A program made the translations under genes and the position numbers. A stretch of 60,256 nt of DNA from CAYQDB01 sp964416195 (GTDB lineage Bacteria > Zixibacteria > MSB-5A5 > GN15 > FEB-12), in assembly GCA_964416195.1 (NCBI GenBank), contig CAYQDB010000013.1:1-60256 (forward strand). The letters run 5' to 3'. The notes below the pieces were generated by a model, which searched no databases, was not told the origin of the DNA, and worked only from the letters and a program-made list of their open reading frames with translations. The stretch's first letter is position 1. Each line of letters begins with the position of its first letter. Positions 27,458 through 34,058 of the stretch are shown here, piece after piece.

Positions 27458-28488
27458 CGATTTCCCCTAGCCCGCATGAGAACGGTTTTCAACAGACGTA
27501 AGGTTAGCAACTCTACCATCTGAACGCGATACCAGGCCGAGCCTCGATGGTCATCGATAGGGCGTGCATCTCCAGCGGCTGCCCGAGCAGCCTTCTGAAG
27601 GATCTGCTCGTCTGGAACATTTCCGACTAAGGTTTCTTTTACCGATTCCGCCAAGATTGGCGTCGGCCCTACGGCACCAAGGGTAACCTGTACGTCCTTA
27701 ACGGGGCCATCCGGTTCTTCAAGTGCAAGCCAGACAGCCACACCGACAGTAGAGATTTCGAGCGCCTTTCGGTTTGCCAGCTTGTAGTAGGCGCTGCCGG
27801 AATGAGGCAATCGAGGCGGGTAGTAAACATCAGTCAGTATCTCGTCCGGTTCGATGGCTGAGATGCCCGGCCCGCGAGGGAAATCCTTTGCCGAGATAGT
27901 GCGCGCGCCGGACGGTCCGTGCAGGGTTAGCCTGCCATTCAGGGCTATAGTCGAAACAGCCATATCTGCAGCAGGGCGAGCATTGGCAATATTCCCACCC
28001 AACGTACCGCGATTGCGAACCAGCGGGCTGCCCAGATTGTCGGCGCCTTCGGCAAGAGCAGTCCAGCCGTCGCGAACCTCCCTCGAACGCTCAATTTCGC
28101 TGATGGTTGTCAGAGCGCCAATCCTTAAGCCGCCATCCTGGAGCCGCTCAATACCCTTTAGCTGATCCAGCTTGTGCAAAGATACAAGATATGCGGGAGA
28201 GGCATACCGGGGATCCTCCAGGGCGGCTCGCAAGGACCCTTCGGAGGCCATTAACGGATCTGAATCGGAGGGTGTGTACTCGATCGTAGAACGAACGTTA
28301 CCCTCTGAGCGAGAAGAGCAGCCATCACATCGGGGGACGTGCTGGGGAATGATGGGGCGTCGCAAATCCACAAGAAGATCGGTGCCGCCGGCGAGAAGAC
28401 GTACACCTTCGGCGGCATGATTGGCCAACATCGTGCAGGCTTCATCCACCGTATCAGGCACTAACACATCAAAACGGGGTAGAATCAT
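27454..28488 (-). CDS. Molybdenum hydroxylase FAD subunit with an unusual CxxC insertion
   Basis: 344 residues of the CoxM/HcrB-type FAD-binding subunit. FAD motifs are LAGGTDLLVDLRR (32-44) and the later NRGTLGGNIANARPAAD. Between these, residues about 47-98 form an insertion not usual in the family, containing RCDGC (Cys54, Cys57) and an acidic Ser/Asp stretch. The four-Cys insertion by which HcrB binds an extra [4Fe-4S] cluster, normally after the second FAD motif, is absent. First gene of the operon; the weak AGGG before ATG 28488 fits. Confidence 0.88.
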   Translation of the reverse strand: MILPRFDVLVPDTVDEACTMLANHAAEGVRLLAGGTDLLVDLRRPIIPQHVPRCDGCSSRSEGNVRSTIEYTPSDSDPLMASEGSLRAALEDPRYASPAYLVSLHKLDQLKGIERLQDGGLRIGALTTISEIERSREVRDGWTALAEGADNLGSPLVRNRGTLGGNIANARPAADMAVSTIALNGRLTLHGPSGARTISAKDFPRGPGISAIEPDEILTDVYYPPRLPHSGSAYYKLANRKALEISTVGVAVWLALEEPDGPVKDVQVTLGAVGPTPILAESVKETLVGNVPDEQILQKAARAAAGDARPIDDHRGSAWYRVQMVELLTLRLLKTVLMRARGNR

Positions 28489-28679
28489 ACACCCTGCCCA
28501 ATCCTGCCGAAACCGATTTCTTCGATTATCCTATTCAGAAACACTCCTGATATATCTGTTTATCATTTGCTCTCGCAACCGGACATGAAGAATATAGAAG
28601 CCTCTGGTTTACTTGGCAATGAGAATCTAATGACCAGCTCAAAGACCTTCACTACCCTAAACAAATATCCATTTTTCTC
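28489..28679. other. Divergent intergenic region between Mo-hydroxylase and tetR-bzd operons
   Basis: About 190 bases between two divergent operons, AT-rich toward the tetR side. The plus-strand promoter and operator are listed separately. A minus-strand promoter for the hydroxylase operon was not identified with confidence, and no second copy of the CGAACGTTCG operator is seen here. Confidence 0.4.
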
Positions 28680-28708
28680 TTGACAGACCGAGAGATTTGC
28701 CTTATTAT
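28680..28708 (+). promoter_or_regulatory. Sigma70-like promoter of the tetR-bzdNO operon
   Basis: TTGACA (28680-28685), a 17-base spacer and TATTAT (28703-28708). This is close to the ideal consensus and the strongest promoter pattern noticed in the window. The expected start near 28715 lies inside the palindromic operator that follows. Confidence 0.75.
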
Positions 28709-28710
28709 TT

Positions 28711-28726
28711 GAACGAACGTTCGATT
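28711..28726. promoter_or_regulatory. TetR-type palindromic operator at the transcription start
   Basis: The core CGAACGTTCG (28714-28723) is a perfect 10-base palindrome. GAACGAACGTTCG is typical of operators bound by TetR-family repressors. It sits directly after the -10 box, so a bound repressor would block initiation. The TetR gene begins ten bases after the palindrome, so autoregulation and control of the downstream bzd genes are likely (inference). Confidence 0.7.
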
Positions 28727-28732
28727 TATATT

Positions 28733-29362
28733 ATGCTGCGAGCAAATTCGAGTGTGCCAGCGAAAAAGGCCAAACCTGCCGTTACCAGACGTAACTCTCA
28801 GTACGAGAGACGGCTAACGTCTATACTCAGAGCCGCCTCGAAAGTGATCGCCAGAGACGGCTTTGAGGGGGCTTCGGTTCGCGATGTAGCCGCCAAAGCA
28901 AGAATCGGTCTGTCCGGGATCTACTACTACTTTGAAAGCAAAGATGAACTGCTGTTTGCATTGCAGCACCATACTTTTTCCACGCTCGTCAGTTCGCTCA
29001 AGGAGCGTCTGAAAGCGGCGACCACGCCCGAGGAAAAGCTGCAGGCGGTGATCGACAACCATTTTGAGTTTTTCGTGAACAACATGGACGATCTTAAGGT
29101 GTGTGTCCACGAGATAGAATCGTTATCAGGGAAATACTATAAGAGTATCCTCAAACTAAGGCGGGAGTATTACCGCCTTGTCAGAGGGGTGGTGGCGGAG
29201 GCCGTCGGCAGGTCGAATTACGAGACCAACCTGGCCACCCTTTTCTTGTTCGGGTCTTTGAATTGGGTATATATGTGGTATGATCCTGAGAAGAACTCTG
29301 TTATTGACAAAGTATCCTCTCAGTTTCTGAGAGTGTTTCTAAATGGAATAGACGCATCCTAA
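28733..29362 (+). CDS. TetR family transcriptional regulator of the benzoyl-CoA reductase operon
   Basis: 209 residues. A basic N-terminal arm (1-28) precedes the helix-turn-helix (about 46-69: ASVRDVAAKARIGLSGIYYYFESK), then a helical ligand-binding domain. ATG 28733 has no Shine-Dalgarno and a short leader of about 18 bases. The stop is 16 bases before bzdN, so the regulator is almost certainly cotranscribed with bzdNO. Known bzd and bcr clusters use BzdR (XRE plus shikimate-kinase-like domain) or BcrR; a TetR repressor here is a different solution. The ligand may be benzoyl-CoA or another CoA thioester (inference). Confidence 0.9.
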   Translation: MLRANSSVPAKKAKPAVTRRNSQYERRLTSILRAASKVIARDGFEGASVRDVAAKARIGLSGIYYYFESKDELLFALQHHTFSTLVSSLKERLKAATTPEEKLQAVIDNHFEFFVNNMDDLKVCVHEIESLSGKYYKSILKLRREYYRLVRGVVAEAVGRSNYETNLATLFLFGSLNWVYMWYDPEKNSVIDKVSSQFLRVFLNGIDAS

Positions 29363-29378
29363 GCGCTACAGGAGGATT

Positions 29379-30503
29379 ATGTTTGCCAAGTTTTTTGATT
29401 GGTATGAAAACCGTCATGATTACGCTCGAAAATGGCTTGAGAAAAACGGTGGAGAAGTTGTCGGCTGCTTTTGCAGCTATGCTCCGGAGGAATTGACCTA
29501 CGCTGCCGGGCTTTTGCCGGTAAGAGTGCTCGGTTCCCATGAACCGCAAGACGTCACCGAACCGCACATCTTCGGAATGTTCTGCCCTTTTTGCCGAGAT
29601 GTCCTGGCTCAAGGATTGAAGGGTCGCTATGATTACATGAAAGGCATTATGCTGGCCCAGTCTTGCCTCCACTTAAGACAGACATTTACCTCCTGGAAGA
29701 ATCATGTCCCGGCCGATTATGCGTTCTATCTATACGTGCCAAACAAGCTTCAGACCGATCATGCCCGACCGTACTTCAAGGGGGAGCTGGAAAAGTTCAA
29801 ACAGTCGCTTCAAGAATGGACCGGACGTACCATAACTGATGAAGCGCTCAAAGAGACGGCCGAGCTTTATAACGAGAACCGTCGCCTGATGCACGAGGTT
29901 TACCACCTCCGGAAACTTCCAAATCCGCCTGTGACCGGCTTAGAAGCGATGGTCATGGTCGCTTCGTCATTTTTCGTTGACAAGGAGGAGCATAATGCGG
30001 AACTGGAGCGCATCCTGCCGGAATTGAAATCACGGAGGCTCGATCGCGAGACGGGGGGACGACTAATGATTGTCGGGTCGGAAAACGACGACACGGAGTT
30101 CGTCAAAATGGTCGAATCGGTCGGGAGCACGGTGGTCGTGGACGACCATTGCACCGGTTCCCGCTATTTTTGGAATCTTACACAGTTTACCGGCGATATC
30201 ATGCAGGATATTGCCAATAGATACATAGATCGGCCGCCATGCCCCACAAAGGACTGGGAGGAACGGCGCAGATTCCCCCATATTCTAAATCTTGCCAAAG
30301 AATTCAGTGTGGACGGCGTTATTCTTATTCAACAGAAGTTCTGTGATCCCCATGAATGCGATATGGTTCCCTTGAAGGAGTTTCTGAATAGTAACGGCTA
30401 TCCGACCCTGTTTCTTGAATTCGATGTAACCGTGCCTGTGGGCCAAATGAAAGTTAGAGTAGAAGCGTTCCTTGAAATGCTGGGTGTCGAGGAACTATTT
30501 TAA
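29379..30503 (+). CDS. bzdN: Benzoyl-CoA reductase, bzd-type, subunit N (BcrC-like)
   Basis: 374 residues, 2-hydroxyacyl-CoA dehydratase/benzoyl-CoA reductase D-type family. With BzdO it forms the catalytic half of the ATP-dependent enzyme that reduces benzoyl-CoA to cyclohexa-1,5-diene-1-carboxyl-CoA. Candidate cluster ligands are Cys30 or Cys32 (GCFCSYAPEE), Cys69/72, Cys96 (AQSC) and Cys322 (KFCDPHECD). AGGAGG is three bases before ATG 29379. Length and order (N-O-P-Q-M-V) match the bzd cluster of Azoarcus rather than the bcrCBAD order of Thauera. Confidence 0.9.
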   Translation: MFAKFFDWYENRHDYARKWLEKNGGEVVGCFCSYAPEELTYAAGLLPVRVLGSHEPQDVTEPHIFGMFCPFCRDVLAQGLKGRYDYMKGIMLAQSCLHLRQTFTSWKNHVPADYAFYLYVPNKLQTDHARPYFKGELEKFKQSLQEWTGRTITDEALKETAELYNENRRLMHEVYHLRKLPNPPVTGLEAMVMVASSFFVDKEEHNAELERILPELKSRRLDRETGGRLMIVGSENDDTEFVKMVESVGSTVVVDDHCTGSRYFWNLTQFTGDIMQDIANRYIDRPPCPTKDWEERRRFPHILNLAKEFSVDGVILIQQKFCDPHECDMVPLKEFLNSNGYPTLFLEFDVTVPVGQMKVRVEAFLEMLGVEELF

Positions 30504-30527
30504 GCCAATTGGCAAAGAGGAGTTTAG

Positions 30528-31850
30528 ATGGCTGAGTATAAAACCGAACCTTTAAAATGCTGGCAAAAGGCCAAAGAGCTTCGGCTCAAGTATTATAAAG
30601 ATTACCAGGAGGCGCGTAACAAGGGCGGTATCCGTTGGGCAGGGGGCGCCTGGTCGTTTGATGCCATACCGGCGGGGCTGGGTCGCGACGTTTATAACAT
30701 CACCGGTGAACCATATGCGGCTTCCCTTGCCTTTGACAAGAAATTGTCTATGGAATGTTTGGAGGCGGCGGAAGCCAAAGGGTGGGCTCGTGATCTCTGC
30801 AGCTACATGCGCAACTACTGGGGCTCGATGTATCTCGGTAAATACGCTTTCGGCGGCGAATATCCCGAACCTGATTTCTGCTTCCAGGACCACATATGCT
30901 GCAGTCACGGCAAGTGGTATCAGCATGTGGCCGAATACGAGAAAATCCCTTATTTCTGTATTGATGTCTCGGTCGGTCCTTACAAGGACCTGGACGAGAA
31001 CAGGTTGATGTTCGTAGTCAACCAGATGCATGAATCGATTGAGTGGCTGGAGAAAGTTACCGGGCGCAAGTATCAGGACGAGCTGCTAATCGAGGCGGTG
31101 GAAAACGAGACGCGGTCTACATCTACCTGGGCTGAAATCTGCTGCCTAAATATGGCCAAACCGGCGCCATTGGATGAGAAAACAATGTACTCTCTCTATG
31201 TCCATGGTACTTTGGCCAAGCACTCAAGGGAGGTAGCGGATTTCTACGAAGAGCTATGCGATGAAGTTAAGTATCGCGTCGATAATCGTATTGCTGCCGT
31301 GCCTGATGAGAAATGCCGGCTTATGTCCGACACGCAACCGCCGTGGGGATTCTTGAAGGTCTTCCGCTATCTTGAGAAATTCGGCGCCATCTCCATCGGG
31401 TCATTGTATACTTTTGGATTGATAGGTATCTGGGAAACCAAACCTGACGGCAGTTGGGGACCGAGGACGACGCCTATGCAAAAGGGAGAGACCATTTCCA
31501 GCCGTGATCATGCCCTGAGGATTCTGGCTGATTGGAATCTCTCTAAACCCGAATGGCAACACTTCTACGACCCAAATCTCAAAACCGAGATGATGCTTCA
31601 AATAGTAAAACAATGGCAGCTGGATGGTGTCATGCTTCATCTCAACCGTGGATGCGAAGGACTTTCCTGTGGGATCATGGAGAATCGATTAGGAATCGCA
31701 AAAGCCGGGGTCCCGATAATGACTTTTGAGGGCAACATGGGAGACGAGCGGGAGTTCGACGAAAAGCGAGTGATGGCAAGGATTGACTCGTTCATGGAAA
31801 CCCTGGGCATGGAAATGTTAGAACCATCGGCCAAGACAGCATCACCCTGA
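30528..31850 (+). CDS. bzdO: Benzoyl-CoA reductase, bzd-type, subunit O (BcrB-like)
   Basis: 440 residues of the same superfamily as BzdN, about the size of known BzdO proteins. Opens MAEYKTEPLKCW; candidate cluster and active-site cysteines are Cys91 (RDLCSYMRNYWG), Cys118/124/125 (FCFQDHICC) and Cys376/381 (NRGCEGLSCG). The RWAGGAWSFDAIPAGLG segment forms part of the substrate side in this family. It begins 24 bases after bzdN, with GAGGAG close before ATG 30528. A family-A repeat follows it, separating bzdNO from bzdPQ. Confidence 0.9.
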   Translation: MAEYKTEPLKCWQKAKELRLKYYKDYQEARNKGGIRWAGGAWSFDAIPAGLGRDVYNITGEPYAASLAFDKKLSMECLEAAEAKGWARDLCSYMRNYWGSMYLGKYAFGGEYPEPDFCFQDHICCSHGKWYQHVAEYEKIPYFCIDVSVGPYKDLDENRLMFVVNQMHESIEWLEKVTGRKYQDELLIEAVENETRSTSTWAEICCLNMAKPAPLDEKTMYSLYVHGTLAKHSREVADFYEELCDEVKYRVDNRIAAVPDEKCRLMSDTQPPWGFLKVFRYLEKFGAISIGSLYTFGLIGIWETKPDGSWGPRTTPMQKGETISSRDHALRILADWNLSKPEWQHFYDPNLKTEMMLQIVKQWQLDGVMLHLNRGCEGLSCGIMENRLGIAKAGVPIMTFEGNMGDEREFDEKRVMARIDSFMETLGMEMLEPSAKTASP

Positions 31851-31892
31851 TAAATGGTTGTCTTGTAGATTCAGGTAGAATATATGTTGGGC

Positions 31893-32016
31893 GTGTTGAG
31901 AAACATAACAAACGTCATAGCAAGGAGCGAAGCGACGTGGCTATCTCGCTAGCACTCAATAACCGAGATTGCCACGCTGTCGCTCGCAATGACGAGAACG
32001 GGACTTTTTCAGCGGT
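31893..32016. repeat. Dispersed repeat family A, copy 2, inside the bzd operon
   Basis: GTGTTGAGAAACATAACAAA at the left, with CGTCATAGCAAGGAGCGAAG, GACGTGGCTATCTC, GAGATTGCCACG, CTCGCAATGACGAG and GGACTTTTTCAGC at the right. It can fold into a long imperfect hairpin. It lies between bzdO and the AGGAGG of bzdP, so it could modulate or end transcription inside the reductase operon. Confidence 0.75.
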
Positions 32017-32042
32017 CCCATGTTGCATCTAAAGGAGGAATA

Positions 32043-32816
32043 ATGACTACCGCCGGAATAGACATGGGCTCCAAGTTCATAAAGGTACTCATTCTGAAAG
32101 ATGGGGCGGTCCAGGGCAAGGCTATCGAGACTACCGGCTTTGAACCTGCCGTCTCAGCGTTAAAATGCCTTGAGCAGGCCGCTAAAGAGTCCGGCATCGA
32201 CATATCGTTTATTGATCATATTACTTCGACTGGCGCCGGAAGGAAAGCAGCCCCCAATATTAACTCCGATATTACTGATGTGGGCGCCGCTGCAAAAGGG
32301 GTCGCTCATCTGATACCGGACGCGCGCACGGTGATTGATGTCGGCGCTGAAGAAGGTAGAGGTATCAAGATGGAAGCCGGCGGCAAAGTGATTGATATTG
32401 CCGTCAACGAAAAGTGTGCTGCCGGAGCAGGTGCTTTCGCTGAGGCGATGTCGCGCGCTCTGGAGGTTTCTCTTGACGAATTCGGCCAATTGTCATTGAA
32501 GTCGGATAAGACAATCCCGATGAATGCTCAGTGCGCAGTGTTTGCCGAAAGCGAAGTGGTTTCGCTGGTACACGCCAAAACTCCCAAGCAGGACATTGCC
32601 CGAGCGGTTCACGATGCGATTGCCAGCCGAATTGTCTCGATGGTCCGACGGGTGGGAATCAACAAAGAGGTTGCTCTCGTCGGCGGGCTCTCCCATAACC
32701 CCGGCTTTGTGGATGCCTTGAACCGTGGACTCGAAACACAGGTAGTTATCCCGGAAAACCCGGATTATATCGGAGCCCTGGGAGCTGCAATTGCTGCCGG
32801 TGAAAGGAGCCAATGA
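32043..32816 (+). CDS. bzdP: Benzoyl-CoA reductase, bzd-type, subunit P (BcrD-like ATPase)
   Basis: 257 residues of the ASKHA-type BadF/BadG/BcrA/BcrD ATPase family; with BzdQ it couples ATP hydrolysis to electron transfer into the BzdNO half. Nucleotide-binding GIDMGSKFIKV opens the protein; bridging-cluster cysteines are Cys125 (EKCAAGAG) and Cys164 (QCAVFAES). The usual DIGGQD is DVGAEEG (99-105) and CAAGTG is CAAGAG, a divergence also known from BcrD-type subunits, so one ATPase of the pair is non-canonical. ATG 32043 has AGGAGG upstream; an upstream frame extends into the repeat and is discounted. Confidence 0.88.
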   Translation: MTTAGIDMGSKFIKVLILKDGAVQGKAIETTGFEPAVSALKCLEQAAKESGIDISFIDHITSTGAGRKAAPNINSDITDVGAAAKGVAHLIPDARTVIDVGAEEGRGIKMEAGGKVIDIAVNEKCAAGAGAFAEAMSRALEVSLDEFGQLSLKSDKTIPMNAQCAVFAESEVVSLVHAKTPKQDIARAVHDAIASRIVSMVRRVGINKEVALVGGLSHNPGFVDALNRGLETQVVIPENPDYIGALGAAIAAGERSQ

Positions 32817-33703
32817 TGTCTGAAAACACAAAAGAATTCTGGCGCTGGAAAGAATACAACTGGCATGATGAAAGGGTGGATCCGAAGGACGCTGAAACCA
32901 TTTCTGCCGGAGTGGACGTCGGATCCGTCAGTTCTCAAGCAGTAGTCATGATAGATGGCAAGCTTTACGCCTATTCAAATATGCGCACCGGCTCTGACAG
33001 CCCGGATAGTGCGCGAAAGGCCATGAGCTGGGCTCTGGAAAATACCGGTTTGGCATTGGATGATATCCATTACACGGTGGGGACCGGATATGGCCGCGTC
33101 AACGTCCCATTTGCCAACCGCGCCATTACCGAGATCGCCTGCCATGCTCGGGGAGGCAACCTCATGTATGGCTCAACCGTGCGGACAATTCTGGACATGG
33201 GGGGACAAGACTGCAAGGCAATCCACTGCGACGAGAAAGGCAAAGTCACCAATTTCTTGATGAACGACAAGTGCGCGGCCGGTACCGGTAGAGGGATGGA
33301 AGTCTTTGCCGATTTGCTGGCTGTTTCTATTGAGGAGGTGGGGGAATTATCGCTGGACGTCGATGAGGAACCTCCTCCCGTCTCTTCTACGTGCGTGGTC
33401 TTCGCCAAATCCGAGGCATCATCACTACTGCGGGAGGGTTGGTCGAAAAAGCGGGTGCTGGCCGCGTATTGTTCCGCGATGGCCCACCGTGTCGTTTCCC
33501 TTTTGGAGCGCATTGGCGTGGAGAAAGACTTTGCGATCACCGGCGGGATTGCCAAAAACAGCGGCGTCGTTACCCGATTGGAGAGGGAATTAAATCTCAT
33601 ATCACTGAAATCCAAGTACGACACCCAAGTCGCCGGAGCACTTGGCGCTGCACTTTTTGCCAAAACGTTAGTGGAAAAACAACGAAAGAAAGTTGCGCAG
33701 TGA
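32813..33703 (+). CDS. bzdQ: Benzoyl-CoA reductase, bzd-type, subunit Q (BcrA-like ATPase)
   Basis: 296 residues. A 30-residue N-terminal extension rich in Trp and acidic residues (FWRWKEYNWHDE) precedes the ATPase domain (AGVDVGSVSSQ), with canonical DMGGQD (128-133), cluster Cys154 (DKCAAGTG) and Cys194 (STCVVFAKSE). It pairs with BzdP around one shared [4Fe-4S] cluster. ATGs at 32813 and 32816 are both possible; the first overlaps the bzdP stop (ATGA), the second has better spacing from AGGAG. Confidence 0.92.
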   Translation: MMSENTKEFWRWKEYNWHDERVDPKDAETISAGVDVGSVSSQAVVMIDGKLYAYSNMRTGSDSPDSARKAMSWALENTGLALDDIHYTVGTGYGRVNVPFANRAITEIACHARGGNLMYGSTVRTILDMGGQDCKAIHCDEKGKVTNFLMNDKCAAGTGRGMEVFADLLAVSIEEVGELSLDVDEEPPPVSSTCVVFAKSEASSLLREGWSKKRVLAAYCSAMAHRVVSLLERIGVEKDFAITGGIAKNSGVVTRLERELNLISLKSKYDTQVAGALGAALFAKTLVEKQRKKVAQ

Positions 33704-33981
33704 AGGCCAATTACGGATACATGGACGGCAGCGGGGAGTTTTTTATCACTATTGACACCGACCTGTGCCTCGAGTGCACTGATCACAGTTGTGTCGATGC
33801 CTGTCCAGTGAGCATGTTTGAGATTATTGTTGATGACTATGACGATGAGGTGGCGGCGATCAAAGAGGAACATCGCAAAAAACTCAAATACGATTGTGCC
33901 CCATGTAAACCGGTCTCCGATCGGCCGCCTTTGCCGTGCGTTGTTGCCTGTACTCCTGGTGCGGTTGCCCATTCCTGGTAG
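33700..33981 (+). CDS. bzdM: Two-cluster ferredoxin of the bzd cluster
   Basis: 93 residues. Eight cysteines form two atypical [4Fe-4S] motifs: Cys23, 26, 31, 35 and Cys66, 69, 80, 84, the second with a long gap as in ferredoxins of aromatic degraders. Probable electron donor to BzdQ/BzdP. The GTG at 33700 overlaps the bzdQ stop (GTGA); ATG 33721 is a shorter alternative. Placement right after bzdQ matches bzdM of Azoarcus. A longer upstream frame overlapping bzdQ is a shadow. Confidence 0.82.
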   Translation: MKANYGYMDGSGEFFITIDTDLCLECTDHSCVDACPVSMFEIIVDDYDDEVAAIKEEHRKKLKYDCAPCKPVSDRPPLPCVVACTPGAVAHSW

Positions 33982-34058
33982 CCGGTCATCCAATTCACGT
34001 GTCAACAATGTGGCAAGAAAAATAGAAGAGAACGACTGCACCCCATTCCGTAAACGCT

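Noticed and set aside
24624..28488. Naming the Mo hydroxylase hcrABC outright
   Set aside because: The large subunit resembles HcrA, but the FAD subunit lacks the diagnostic four-Cys iron-sulfur insertion of HcrB, so the substrate is left open.
33391..33699. Upstream part of the long frame containing the ferredoxin
   Set aside because: It lies inside bzdQ in another frame; the ferredoxin's own start at GTG 33700 fits the operon overlap and family length.
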